NCBI RefSeq assembly: GCF_907177275.1
Contig: NZ_CAJSLV010000013.1
Coordinates: forward strand, 124,001-188,000
Source of the DNA: Actinacidiphila cocklensis
GTDB taxonomy: Bacteria; Actinomycetota; Actinomycetes; Streptomycetales; Streptomycetaceae
Length of the DNA stretch: 64,000 nucleotides
Reading direction: 5' to 3'
Position 1 is the first letter of the stretch. Every line of letters starts with the position of its first letter. Both the position numbers and the translations under genes were made by a program. The notes under the pieces are model-generated. The model saw nothing but the letters and a program-made list of their open reading frames with translations. It had not been told where the DNA came from and did not search any database. This document shows, piece after piece, positions 46,784-55,827 of this stretch.

Positions 46784-49297
46784 TCACTCCAGCAGCCGCC
46801 GCGCGAGCCCCGGCGGTTCACGGCCTGCCGACAGCCAGCCGACGGCCGCGGCCAGCACCGGTATGCCGGGGAAGGCCATGAGCAGTGGCACGACCGGGAC
46901 ATGGGCCAGTGGCGACAGGTCGTCGCTGTAGGCGCTGAGCAGGACCAGATAGGCGCCGAGCGTACCGAGCACCGTACCGGCCAGCGCCAGGGAGCCGGCC
47001 GTCGCGGCGGTGAGCGCACGCCGGTTGCCCGAGGTGGCGCCGGTCGCGGTGAGGGTGCGCAGGTCGTCGGTGGACTCCGCCCGCAGCGTGCCGACGGTCA
47101 TGGCCAGCACCCCGAGCGCCAGCGCGGCCCCCGCGGCGACCGACACCAGCCGCACCGTGCGCAGCCCGCCCTGCCGGTCGCGGAACTCCGCCGACATGCC
47201 GCCGGCGGCGGCCATGTCGCGGGCGGCGGCACGGTCCTGGCCGGTCAGCTCGTGACCGGCGGTGACCAGCCAGCCCGCTGGGATGGTGCGCAGGCCGCGC
47301 GCCCGGGCCGCGGCCGGGGTGAGGAAGGCGTGCGGCACCGAGGTGTACGTGCTGCTGCCCGGTACGTGGGCTGACGGCGGGGCGTCGCCCGGCCGGTCGC
47401 GGCCCGTGGCGCCGAGTACGGTCAGCTCCGGTGAACCCGGCAGTGAGGAGAGGATCTGGGCGTCGGGCGCCGCCTTGATGGCCGCGCCGAGGCCGAACTC
47501 GCGCACCGCGGCCGGGGTGGCGACGTAGAGCGGGATGCTGGACCAGACGTTCGCACCGGTCCTGCGGCCCGTCTCGACCACCGGCTGGCCGTCGAGCCCG
47601 CTGCGCGTGCTGGTGTGCGGGACGGCGGGGTCGTACGCCATCTCCAGCGGCGTCGCCGTCCCCCCGACGGATGCCGCCCAGCGGCCGACAGCCGACTGCT
47701 GGGCACGCCTGGCGGCGTCGGAGAGCAGGGGGATGACCGGGTCCCGCGTTCCCGCGCGGATCATCGTCTGGCGGTCCGACAGATTCCCGGTGTCCGCGGT
47801 GTGCTGACTGGCCGCGGCCAGCACGCTGATCGCCACCGGCAGGCCGATCGCCAGGGTGATCGCGGCCAGCGCGGCGCCCGACCTGGCCTGGTGCCTGCCC
47901 AGGTCACGCAGCGCCAGCCGGGTGGTGAAGGGCGTGCGGCGGGCCGCCGCGGCCATCAGCCGCACCACGGGCGCGCTGAGCAGCAGCATGCCGAGCACCA
48001 CGGCCACGATGCCGGCCACGACCAGCAGCCCGTTGGCGCGGTGCGCGGGGATCAGCGCGCCCGCGCCGGCCGCGAGCAGTGCCGCGGCGGCCCACACCGA
48101 CTGCCGTGCGGGCAGCGGCCGGGGCGGGCGGGCGGACAGCGCCTGCGCGGTGGGGACACGCGCCATCGCCCGGGCCGGCCACCACGCGGCGGCGGTCGGG
48201 GTGAGCACCCCGAAGACCAGCAGCAGCGTGAGCATCGGCCACGGCAGGGCAAGGCGGTCGATGCGGTGCCCGGCGGCCGACTCCAGCCACGGGGCCAGCG
48301 GCATCCACACCGCGCCGCCCAGGATCGCGCCACCCGCCGTCGCGACGGCGCCGGTCAGCGCTCCGTGCCCGAGCAGCACCAGGCGCAACTGGCGGTCGGT
48401 GGCGCCGATCGTGCCGAGCATCCCGATCTGCCGAAGCCTGCGCTGGGCGACGGCGGCGAATCCCGCGGCGGCGACCAGCGAGACCAGCAGCAGCCCGACC
48501 GTCGCCAGCGCCACGATGAAGGCGTCGGCCGCCGCCCGGCCGAAGTCGCCGCGCTGCTCGACCATGACAGGTGCGCCGCCGGACGACGACCTGCGCAGCG
48601 CGTCGACCGCGCTCGACGGCGCGTCGGTGAGGACGTCGGCGGAGGTCGCGGGGCGCCCGGCGACCGTGCTGCCCGCGGCGCTCCCGGCCGCGGGAGCGGC
48701 CAGCGCGAAGGTGTCGCCGAGCAGCCCGGGGTTCTGCACCGTGCCGGTGACGGTCAGCCGCTGCCCGCCGAGGACGACGGGGGCGCCGGTGCGGGTGTGG
48801 AAGAGGTCGGCCGCCGAGGGCGTGAGCGCGACCTCGCCGCTGCCGGACGGATAGCGCCCGGACAGCAGCCGCAGCCGCCCCGCGGCGAACGGCCCGCGCG
48901 GGTCCTCGGCGCGGATGTCCAGGCCGTCCAGCGCGCCGGGCACCGGGACCAGGCGGTGCGCGGTGACATCCGCCGGCGCCAGCTTCGCCCGGGCCTCCGC
49001 GACCGCGGCGGGCAGCGCCGCGCCGCCGGCACCGCCGTCCAGATGCAGCCGCTGGGAGGCGGAGCCGAAGGTGCCGGCCGGCGTCTGCACATAGGCGTGC
49101 ACCGCTGCGAGCCCGCACACGGCGGCGCCCACCGCGGTGGCGATCAGCGCGGTCAGCAGCGCCTGGCGGCGCCATTCGCGGCGCAGCAGCCGCCAGGACC
49201 AGCGCAGCACGGCGAGTGCGGCGGGCATCCCGCCGCTCCCCGAACCGTACGGCTGCCGGTCCGCCGACGGGCGCACCTGCGGTTGGGCTGCGGTCAT
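46784..49297 (-). CDS. FtsX/MacB-type ABC transporter permease
   Basis: 837 residues with the actinobacterial FtsX-like plan: an N-terminal helix (LTALIATAVGAAVCGLAAV), a large extracytoplasmic domain, three helices (about 270-400), a second extracellular domain and a final helical set. MPAALAVLRWSWRLLRREWRR is the cytosolic leader. Members export antimicrobial peptides or drive cell-envelope processes by mechanotransmission rather than direct passage. The ATG at 49297 overlaps the ATPase stop by one base (TGATG), so the three genes form one unit: PadR regulator, ATPase, permease. In such units the regulator senses a toxic compound and the pump removes it; the compound is unknown. Confidence 0.88.
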   Translation of the reverse strand: MTAAQPQVRPSADRQPYGSGSGGMPAALAVLRWSWRLLRREWRRQALLTALIATAVGAAVCGLAAVHAYVQTPAGTFGSASQRLHLDGGAGGAALPAAVAEARAKLAPADVTAHRLVPVPGALDGLDIRAEDPRGPFAAGRLRLLSGRYPSGSGEVALTPSAADLFHTRTGAPVVLGGQRLTVTGTVQNPGLLGDTFALAAPAAGSAAGSTVAGRPATSADVLTDAPSSAVDALRRSSSGGAPVMVEQRGDFGRAAADAFIVALATVGLLLVSLVAAAGFAAVAQRRLRQIGMLGTIGATDRQLRLVLLGHGALTGAVATAGGAILGGAVWMPLAPWLESAAGHRIDRLALPWPMLTLLLVFGVLTPTAAAWWPARAMARVPTAQALSARPPRPLPARQSVWAAAALLAAGAGALIPAHRANGLLVVAGIVAVVLGMLLLSAPVVRLMAAAARRTPFTTRLALRDLGRHQARSGAALAAITLAIGLPVAISVLAAASQHTADTGNLSDRQTMIRAGTRDPVIPLLSDAARRAQQSAVGRWAASVGGTATPLEMAYDPAVPHTSTRSGLDGQPVVETGRRTGANVWSSIPLYVATPAAVREFGLGAAIKAAPDAQILSSLPGSPELTVLGATGRDRPGDAPPSAHVPGSSTYTSVPHAFLTPAAARARGLRTIPAGWLVTAGHELTGQDRAAARDMAAAGGMSAEFRDRQGGLRTVRLVSVAAGAALALGVLAMTVGTLRAESTDDLRTLTATGATSGNRRALTAATAGSLALAGTVLGTLGAYLVLLSAYSDDLSPLAHVPVVPLLMAFPGIPVLAAAVGWLSAGREPPGLARRLLE

Positions 49298-50040
49298 CAG
49301 CGGGCCTCCTCGCCGGGCTGCGGGCCGCCGGGGGTCAGCAGCGACTCGGGTCCGGCGAGCGGGCTGGTGGAGTCGACGATCGCGCCGTCCCGCACGAAGA
49401 CCACCCGGTCGGCCCACGAGGCCAGTTGAGCGTCGTGGGTGACCATCACGGCGGCCGCGCCGCTGTGGCAGGCGGACCTGATCAGCCGCATCACACCCTC
49501 GCCGCTGTGCGAGTCCAGCGCTCCGGTCGGCTCGTCGGCGAGCAGCAGCCGGCGCTCGCCGACCAGCGCCCTGGCCAGCGCGACCCGCTGCCGCTGCCCG
49601 CCGGACAGCTCGTCGGGGAAGCTGCCGGCGCGGTCGGCGAGCCCCAGTTCCTCCAGCGCGGCAAGCCCGGCGCGGCGGGCCTGCCGGCTTCTGACCCCGT
49701 CCAGCTCCAGCGGCATCGTGATGTTCTCGACCGCGGTGAGCCCGGCGAGCAGGTTGAAGTCCTGGAAGACGTAGCCGATGTGGCGGCGGCGCAGCCTGGC
49801 CCGGTCGTCGCGGCTCAGCCCCGACAGGGGAGTGCCCTCGATGTACACCTCGCCGCTGGTCGGTTCCTCCAGGCTGCCCGCGATGGTCAGCAGGGTCGAC
49901 TTGCCGGACCCGCTCGGCCCCATCACGGCGACCATCTCGCCGGCGGCGACGCTCAAGTTCGCCTCGACCAGGGCCTGGACGGCGGCGGGACCCTCGCCGT
50001 AGGTCTTGGACACCCCGCGCAGTTCGAGCGGCGCGGTCAC
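49297..50040 (-). CDS. MacB-type ABC transporter ATPase
   Basis: 247 residues: Walker A GPSGSGKST, signature LSGGQRQR, Walker B LLLADEPTGALDS and the H-loop MVTHDAQL. The SFQDFNLL-like element VFQDFNLLAGLTAVENI is typical for LolD/MacB ATPases paired with FtsX-like permeases. It starts at a GTG whose bases overlap the PadR stop (GTGA), giving strict coupling of regulator and pump. The C-terminal 20 residues are Pro/Gly-rich. Confidence 0.93.
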   Translation of the reverse strand: MTAPLELRGVSKTYGEGPAAVQALVEANLSVAAGEMVAVMGPSGSGKSTLLTIAGSLEEPTSGEVYIEGTPLSGLSRDDRARLRRRHIGYVFQDFNLLAGLTAVENITMPLELDGVRSRQARRAGLAALEELGLADRAGSFPDELSGGQRQRVALARALVGERRLLLADEPTGALDSHSGEGVMRLIRSACHSGAAAVMVTHDAQLASWADRVVFVRDGAIVDSTSPLAGPESLLTPGGPQPGEEAR

Positions 50041-50657
50041 CGGACGCCTCCCGTGCCGCCCGGTGCGGGAGCGGGCGCTGCCGGCGCGGCCGCCCCGGGC
50101 GCCGTCCGCGGTACGGCCGACGCGGCGGCCTGCGGGCCGGGAGCGTGGTGCCGGAGCCGGGCCTGCGCCGCGTCCAGCCAGCGGACCACGGATTCCAGGC
50201 GGTACAGCTGCGCGTCGGCGACCAGCAGCAGCGACAGGTCGTCGAGCGCGTGCTCCTTGAGGCGGGTGTACTGCTGCATCCGCTCGATGGTGGCCCTGCG
50301 GTGCGACTGCAGGATCGCGGGCAGGTCGACCCCGGGCAGCCGCAGTGCGACCAGCACCTTGATCAGCAGTTCGTCGCGCGGCGGCGCGTCGGGAGTCGGC
50401 GGGGTTATCAGCCAGGTCGCCAGTTCGGCGCCACCGGCCGGGGTGATGCGATAGCTCTTCTGCGGACCGGCGTCCGCCGGCTCGTCCTGGTCGGACTCCA
50501 CCAGCCCGTCCCGCTCCAGGCGCTGCATCGTCGAATAGACCTGACCGACATTCAGCGGCCAGACCTCTCCGGTCCGCGCTTCGAACTCCTGGCGCAACTG
50601 CAAGCCGTACTTGGGTCCTTCGCTCAGCAGCGCGAGCAAAGCGTGGCGCACACTCAT
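50037..50657 (-). CDS. PadR family transcriptional repressor
   Basis: 206 residues. The N-terminal winged helix (MSVRHALLALLSEGPKYGLQL, VWPLNVGQVYSTMQRLERDGLV, KSYRITPAGGAELATWL) is a clear PadR domain; the C-terminal helix (LKEHALDDLSLLLVADAQLYRLESVVRWLD) mediates dimer formation, and an Ala/Pro tail follows. PadR proteins repress exporter genes and release DNA when the toxic substrate binds. The ATG at 50657 follows GGGGAGG. A 37-bp palindrome just upstream is its evident operator, so the whole operon is autoregulated. Confidence 0.92.
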   Translation of the reverse strand: MSVRHALLALLSEGPKYGLQLRQEFEARTGEVWPLNVGQVYSTMQRLERDGLVESDQDEPADAGPQKSYRITPAGGAELATWLITPPTPDAPPRDELLIKVLVALRLPGVDLPAILQSHRRATIERMQQYTRLKEHALDDLSLLLVADAQLYRLESVVRWLDAAQARLRHHAPGPQAAASAVPRTAPGAAAPAAPAPAPGGTGGVR

Positions 50658-50677
50658 CGGATCGACCTCCCCGTCCC

Positions 50678-50714
50678 CTTGTGTATACCCGGTATCATAC
50701 TCGGTATACACAAG
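50678..50714 (-). promoter_or_regulatory. PadR operator, 37-bp palindrome
   Basis: CTTGTGTATACC and GGTATACACAAG are perfect 12-bp arms; between them a second perfect pair, GTAT and ATAC, flanks the central base. It lies 21-57 bases upstream of the PadR start, with TATACC/TATCAT sequences suited to a -10 box. This is the most symmetric operator in the window. Confidence 0.85.
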
Positions 50715-50724
50715 CAGAGAAGAA

Positions 50725-50751
50725 GGCCCGCGGGAGGAATTCCCGCGGGCC
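50725..50751 (-). terminator. Terminator of the purple acid phosphatase gene
   Basis: A perfect 11-bp stem (50725-50735 with 50741-50751) and five-base loop, 32 bases past the phosphatase stop and just ahead of the PadR operator. Confidence 0.8.
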
Positions 50752-50783
50752 GTCCTTCTCCGGTGGTGCCTGGCGTCTGCCGG

Positions 50784-52382
50784 TCAGCGGTGCCCGTCGC
50801 TCCGCTTGCGGTGCAGCGTGAAGCGCTCGAAGACCGACAGCTCGCCGTGCGGCTTGTTCACGTTGTAGTAGGTGACGTGCAGCCGGGTGGTGTCACCGGG
50901 GAAGCGTCCCGGATCCACCGTGAAGGCGGCGAAGCCGTAGGGGTGCTCGATGTCGCGCACGCCGGTCCACACCGCCTCCTCCTTGACGTAGGTCGCGGCC
51001 CGCTTGCCGCCCTCGGGGCGGGTGGCGGCGACCGCCGTGATGACCTTCGCGGTGCCGTCCTTGAAGAAGGCCTGGTTGGTGGTGCCCGAGACACCTCCGC
51101 CGCCCAGCACCATGTGGACGGTGCCGAGACCGGTGTCGATGTCGTCTGTCCTGGTCGAGGCCGGGTTGGGGGTCAGCGTCTCGCTGCCGCCGACCACCCC
51201 GCGCACCGCGAGGGAGCGCTCGTAGTTGTGCTCGTGGCCGCAGACCACCAGGTCCACCTGGTAGCGGTCGAACAGCGGGCCGTACGCCGCGCGCAGCCCC
51301 AGGTCGGCGCCGTTGGCGTCGGAGGAGCTGATCATCACCTGGTGCATCGCCACGACGATCCAGTCGATGCCGGTGTCGCGCCGGGCCGCCTTCAACTCCC
51401 GTTCGAGGAAGGCCAGCTGGCGTCCGCCGGAGTAGCCGTTGACGTAGACGTCACCGCCGTCCTGGAGCGCGATGTCGTCGTTCTGCAGCACGATCACCCG
51501 CACGGAACCCGCGGTGAAGGCGTACCACAGGCCCGCGAGCTCGTCGTCGGTCTCGGTCGAGGGCAGGTCGAAGTACGTCTGGTACGCGCCCAGGCCGATC
51601 GGCCCGTTGCCCGACTCGATCTCGTGGTTGCCCGCGGCGGGCATCCATGGCCGGAAGCGCGCCGAACGGGTGTTGTTGGTGAAGAAGTTGTTCCAGGTGC
51701 GCACCCGGTCCACGTCCAGGTTGGCGTAGCACAGGTCGCCGTTGAGCAGGTGGAAGAGCGGCGCGACCTGCTCGATGCCGGTGACGATGTCCTTGGTCGC
51801 CGGGGTGGAGTTCGCGTCGAAGGCCGCCGTGCCGTCGCTCGCCCACGTCACCTGGGGCGCCGACTGGTCGCCGAAGCTGGTGAAGGTCAGCGGCTGGCGG
51901 CCGCGCGGCGCGGTGCGGAAGGTGCCGCTGTCCGGCGTGGCACCGTCGTGCGAGACCAGGTAGTAGTAGTCGGTGCCCGGGCGCAGCCCGCCGATCGGCG
52001 CGTGGTGGACGTAGACCTTCCGGCCCGACTTGCCGTCGGTGTACACCCGGGTCCGCGCCGGCGCGCCGGAGCCCAGGCCGGCCTCCAGCGTGCCGTACAG
52101 CACCCGCGGCCGCTTGACCGGGGCGTCGGTCAGCCAGGAGACCACCATCTGGGTGGACGGGTCCCGGCCGAAGGTCAGATGCAGGCCCTGCACCGGGGAG
52201 GCACCGCCGGTGTCGGGAGTGGGGTGGAAGGCGGGGGCGCCGGCCGGTGCGGCGGCGGCGGTGCCCGCGCCCAGCAGCGGTACGGCGACCGCGCCGACTC
52301 CCGCGGTCCCCAGCAGGCCGACCGCGGTGCGCCGGCTGAGGCGGTCCGCCGACGGGTCCTGTGCGTCCATCTGTGCGACCAT
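50784..52382 (-). CDS. Tat-exported purple acid phosphatase-like metallophosphoesterase
   Basis: 532 residues. DRLSRRTAVGLLGTAGVG is a Tat leader. After it comes a fibronectin-III-like purple acid phosphatase N-domain (HLTFGRDPSTQMVVSWLTD, VHHAPIGGLRPGTDYYYLV) and then a metallophosphoesterase domain with the ligand series SFGDQS, NGDLCYA, AGNHE, AMHQV and CGHEHNYERS. Such enzymes hydrolyse phosphomonoesters outside the cell with a bimetal centre. The ATG at 52382 follows AAGGAG at a spacing of five. It is divergent from a secreted phospholipase C gene (284-bp gap), an arrangement suggesting a shared response to phosphate shortage. Confidence 0.92.
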   Translation of the reverse strand: MVAQMDAQDPSADRLSRRTAVGLLGTAGVGAVAVPLLGAGTAAAAPAGAPAFHPTPDTGGASPVQGLHLTFGRDPSTQMVVSWLTDAPVKRPRVLYGTLEAGLGSGAPARTRVYTDGKSGRKVYVHHAPIGGLRPGTDYYYLVSHDGATPDSGTFRTAPRGRQPLTFTSFGDQSAPQVTWASDGTAAFDANSTPATKDIVTGIEQVAPLFHLLNGDLCYANLDVDRVRTWNNFFTNNTRSARFRPWMPAAGNHEIESGNGPIGLGAYQTYFDLPSTETDDELAGLWYAFTAGSVRVIVLQNDDIALQDGGDVYVNGYSGGRQLAFLERELKAARRDTGIDWIVVAMHQVMISSSDANGADLGLRAAYGPLFDRYQVDLVVCGHEHNYERSLAVRGVVGGSETLTPNPASTRTDDIDTGLGTVHMVLGGGGVSGTTNQAFFKDGTAKVITAVAATRPEGGKRAATYVKEEAVWTGVRDIEHPYGFAAFTVDPGRFPGDTTRLHVTYYNVNKPHGELSVFERFTLHRKRSDGHR

Positions 52383-52554
52383 CGTTGCTCCTTGGTGCAT
52401 GGGCTGCGAATGCGTGAAGACTCGCGCCCCCCGGCGACGGCCAGTTGAACGCCGCCTTTCCGGACCGCGTCGGAAGACCGCGTGACCGGCGATCCCGGCC
52501 TCCCCGCGCACCCGCAGGGCCGCGCGTTCCGCTTCCCGGCCTCCGGACTCGGCT

Positions 52555-52587
52555 GTTCGCGACGCGTACCGCGGGCTTTCACCCGGG
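52555..52587 (+). promoter_or_regulatory. Possible PHO box between phosphatase and phospholipase genes
   Basis: Three successive 11-base units, GTTCGCGACGC, GTACCGCGGGC and TTTCACCCGGG, loosely follow the actinobacterial PHO-box repeat (G-G/T-T-C-A-Y-Y-Y-R-S-G). The match is partial; it gains weight because both adjoining genes encode exported phosphate-releasing enzymes. Confidence 0.3.
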
Positions 52588-52666
52588 CGACACGGCCAGG
52601 TCGCCTGCGGTCGCTGCGCTTGGCACCACCCCGCACACTCCACCCTGCGAAGAGGTACCACGAGCC

Positions 52667-54727
52667 ATGGCAGAACCCACCCGGCGGCGCTTCCTGCAGA
52701 TCGCCGGCGCCACCGCGGGCTTCACCGCCCTGTCCAGCAGCATCCAGCGCGCCGCCGCCATCCCGGCCGGACGCCGCACCGGGACCATCAAGGACGTCGA
52801 CCACATCGTCGTCCTGATGCAGGAGAACCGGTCCTTCGACCACTACTTCGGCTCGCTGCGCGGAGTGCGCGGCTTCGGCGACCCCCGCCCGGTGCGGCTG
52901 GCGAACGGCAAGCCGGTCTGGTACCAGCCGGACGGCAGCGGCAAGGACGTGCTGCCCTACCGCCCGGACGCCGACGACCTGGGACTGCAGTTCATCGAGG
53001 GCCTCAACCACGAGTGGACCGGCAGCCACGCCGCCTTCAACGACGGCCGGTACGACCGCTGGATCCCGGCCAAGTCCGCGGGCACGATGGCGTATCTGAC
53101 CCGCGACGACATCCCGTTCCACTACGCCCTGGCCGACGCCTTCACCATCTGCGACGCCTACCACTGCTCCTTCATCGGCGGCACCGACCCCAACCGCTAC
53201 TACATGTGGTCGGGTTGGACGGGCAACGACGGCAGGGGCGCGGGCCCCGTGCTGGACAACTCCGAGCTGGGCTACTCCTGGACCACCTACCCCGAGCGGC
53301 TGGAGAAGGCCGGGGTCTCCTGGAAGATCTACCAGGACGTCGGCGACGGCCTGGACGCCGCCAACTCCTGGGGCTGGATCCCGGACGCCTACCGGGGCAA
53401 CTACGGCGACAATTCGCTGCTGTACTTCGACAACTACCGCAACGCGCAGCCCGGCGACCCGCTGTACGACAAGGCCCGCACCGGCACCGACGCCAAGGCC
53501 GGCGACGGCTTCTTCGACGTCCTGCGGGCGGACGTCACCGGGGGCAGGCTGCCGCAGATCTCCTGGATCGCCGCGCCCGAGGCCTTCTCCGAGCACCCCA
53601 ACTGGCCCGCGAACTACGGCGCCTGGTACATCTCGCAGGTCCTCGACGCGCTCACCGCCGACCCCGAGGTGTGGAGCAGGACCGCGCTGTTCATCACCTA
53701 CGACGAGAACGACGGCTACTTCGACCACGTCGTGCCGCCGTTCGCCCCGCCCGCCGAGGGCCGCGGCGCCTCCACCGTCAGTACCGAGGGCGAGATCTTC
53801 GCGGGCAGCGGCACCTACGCGGCCGGCCCCTACGGCCTCGGCCAGCGGGTGCCGATGACGGTGGTCTCACCCTGGAGCACCGGCGGCTACGTCTGCTCCG
53901 AGGTCTTCGACCACACCTCGATCGTGCGCTTCATGGAGCGCCGCTTCGGGGTGCACGAGCCGAACATCTCGCCCTGGCGGCGGGCCGTCTGCGGCGACCT
54001 GACCTCCGCCTTCGACTTCGGGCTCGGGCACGGCAGGCCCGCACCGCTGCCCGACACCGACGCCTACCGGCCGCAGGACCGCGACCGGCACGACAGCTAC
54101 GTCCCGGTGCCGCCCGCGCACCAGGTGCTGCCGGTGCAGGAGAAGGGCAGCCGCCCCACCCGCCCGCTGCCCTACGCCCCGCAGGTCGACGCGGCCGTGA
54201 CACCGTCCAACAGGCGCGTCACCCTCACCTTCGGCGGCGGGGTCGCCGCCGGCGTGTGCTTCCACGTCACGGCCGCCGGCCGCACCGACGGCCCGTGGAC
54301 GTACACCGCGGAAGCCGGCAAGAAGCTCTCCGGCAGCTGGGACACCGCCGACCAGGGCGGCAGCTACGACCTGACGGCGTACGGCCCGGCCGGCTTCCTG
54401 CGCACCTTCAAGGGCTCCGCGGCCCACGCGGGAGCCGAGGTGACCGCCCGTCACGACGCGGCCGCCGGGCGCATCGAGCTGACCTTCACCAACTCCGGCC
54501 GCGACGACGTCCGCCTGACCGTCCGCAACTCCTACGACGGGCACCACGCGACGTACACCGTCCGCGCCGGCCGCCGCGAGACCCACACCGTCGACCTCGG
54601 CCGCAGCAAGCGCTGGTACGACCTCACCGTGACAGCAGACCACGACCCCGGCTACCTGCGCCGCCTGGCCGGCCACGTGGAGAACGGCAGGCCCGGGGTC
54701 AGCGACCCGGCCATCGCCACCGGCTGA
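52667..54727 (+). CDS. Tat-exported phospholipase C (phosphocholine-specific type)
   Basis: 686 residues. TRRRFLQIAGATAGF is a Tat leader. The catalytic domain has the acid-phosphatase-superfamily PLC motifs: HIVVLMQENRSFDHYFG near residue 45, HCSFIGGTDPNRYYMWSG and FITYDENDGYFDHVVPP. Two C-terminal PLC-C (DUF756) beta domains follow, roughly 510-595 and 605-680. It hydrolyses phosphatidylcholine or sphingomyelin in the medium, releasing phosphocholine. The ATG at 52667 lies behind GAAGAGG at a somewhat long spacing. With the divergent phosphatase it could liberate phosphate from lipids: lipid to phosphocholine, then to phosphate. Confidence 0.93.
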   Translation: MAEPTRRRFLQIAGATAGFTALSSSIQRAAAIPAGRRTGTIKDVDHIVVLMQENRSFDHYFGSLRGVRGFGDPRPVRLANGKPVWYQPDGSGKDVLPYRPDADDLGLQFIEGLNHEWTGSHAAFNDGRYDRWIPAKSAGTMAYLTRDDIPFHYALADAFTICDAYHCSFIGGTDPNRYYMWSGWTGNDGRGAGPVLDNSELGYSWTTYPERLEKAGVSWKIYQDVGDGLDAANSWGWIPDAYRGNYGDNSLLYFDNYRNAQPGDPLYDKARTGTDAKAGDGFFDVLRADVTGGRLPQISWIAAPEAFSEHPNWPANYGAWYISQVLDALTADPEVWSRTALFITYDENDGYFDHVVPPFAPPAEGRGASTVSTEGEIFAGSGTYAAGPYGLGQRVPMTVVSPWSTGGYVCSEVFDHTSIVRFMERRFGVHEPNISPWRRAVCGDLTSAFDFGLGHGRPAPLPDTDAYRPQDRDRHDSYVPVPPAHQVLPVQEKGSRPTRPLPYAPQVDAAVTPSNRRVTLTFGGGVAAGVCFHVTAAGRTDGPWTYTAEAGKKLSGSWDTADQGGSYDLTAYGPAGFLRTFKGSAAHAGAEVTARHDAAAGRIELTFTNSGRDDVRLTVRNSYDGHHATYTVRAGRRETHTVDLGRSKRWYDLTVTADHDPGYLRRLAGHVENGRPGVSDPAIATG

Positions 54728-54774
54728 CCCCACCCGGCACCCGGCCACCGCTGCGGGCGGCGCCCACCGCGTAC

Positions 54775-55593
54775 CTACGCGCCGCGCCGCCCGAAGCGGG
54801 CCGGCGGGACACCCATGTGCCGGGTGAAGTGCCGGCTCAGATGTGCCTGGTCGTAGAAGCCGACCGCGCCGGCCACGTCGACCGGCCGCTCGCCGGCCAG
54901 CAGCAGCGCCCTGGCCCGGTCGATCCTGCGCCCGGTCAGATAGGTGTGCGGCGGCAGCCCGTAGGCCCGGGTGAAGCTGCGGACCAGATGCGTGGGATGG
55001 GCGTGCAGCACCCGGGTCGCCTCGTCCAGCGACAGGCCGGTGCGCACCCGGGAGTCCAGCAACTCCCGCAGCTGAACCGCCAGCCGGTGGTCGGCCCGGT
55101 CCTGAGGGGGCGGCCGGCGCAGGTCCAGGTGCGTCAGCAGCCGTTCGCGGACGAAGGCCAGCCGTGATTCGGCCTCCAGGGTGTCGCCTGCGCCTCCCTG
55201 CTGCCGCAGCGCCTCGTGCAGCAGGTGCACCCGGTCGTGCAGCGCCGGGTCGAGCAGGATCGGCCCGTCCACCGCGGTGCCCGCCAGCCGTTCGGGGAGG
55301 ACCGCCGTCGACAGGTACAGCACCCGCTTGCGGAAGCCGAGGCGGCCGACCGACCGCCCGTCGTGCGGCACCCCCGGCGGCAGCAGCACCACCCGTCCCG
55401 CGTCCGTCGCGCCGTGCCGCGTGCGGTCGAGGGCGAAGTCGACGACACCGTCGTCCAGCAGCATCAGGTCCCAGGTGTCATGGGTGTGCACCGGGTACGC
55501 GTGCGCGTCGAAGCGCGCGTGCAGCACCTCGCTGATCCCCGCCACGGCCGGTCGCCAGGCGCGGACCTCGGCACCGGGACGCGATCCCCTCAC
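54775..55593 (-). CDS. AraC family transcriptional regulator
   Basis: 272 residues. An N-terminal cupin-like ligand domain (FDAHAYPVHTHDTWDLMLLDDG, VVLLPPGVPHDGRS) precedes the double helix-turn-helix of AraC proteins (LSLDEATRVLHAHPTHLVRSFTRAYG and VDVAGAVGFYDQAHLSRHFTRHMG). It converges on the phospholipase gene with a 47-bp gap and starts at a GTG (55593), about 230 bp from and divergent to the alpha-galactosidase gene. It may therefore regulate either itself or that gene, although the AraC class often works on transporters elsewhere. Confidence 0.87.
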   Translation of the reverse strand: MRGSRPGAEVRAWRPAVAGISEVLHARFDAHAYPVHTHDTWDLMLLDDGVVDFALDRTRHGATDAGRVVLLPPGVPHDGRSVGRLGFRKRVLYLSTAVLPERLAGTAVDGPILLDPALHDRVHLLHEALRQQGGAGDTLEAESRLAFVRERLLTHLDLRRPPPQDRADHRLAVQLRELLDSRVRTGLSLDEATRVLHAHPTHLVRSFTRAYGLPPHTYLTGRRIDRARALLLAGERPVDVAGAVGFYDQAHLSRHFTRHMGVPPARFGRRGA

Positions 55594-55713
55594 ACCGGCA
55601 ATCTAACAAGCCGCCGGCCGGACTGCCGTGGCAGGTCAGCGGCCGCGACGGCGTCGGAGTCTGTCCGGAAATGTTGACTCAGGCCGGTGTCGGGGGGGAT
55701 CTCCGCGCACAAA

Positions 55714-55734
55714 GGAAACTTTGAAAAACTTTCC
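55714..55734. promoter_or_regulatory. AAACTTT direct repeats upstream of the alpha-galactosidase gene
   Basis: AAACTTT occurs at 55716-55722 and 55726-55732, ten bases apart (one helical turn), inside GGAAA...TTTCC arms. This AT-rich island stands out from the GC-rich surroundings about 100 bases before the GTG at 55828. It resembles GAAA/TTTC elements of sugar-hydrolase repressors in streptomycetes. Confidence 0.5.
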
Positions 55735-55827
55735 GCGCATCTTGACGCACCGAAACCCGCACGGGTTAATCGTCCCCAGCGACCGCCGCGGCCTGCACCT
55801 CCACCCCCCACCTCCAGGAGACGCACC

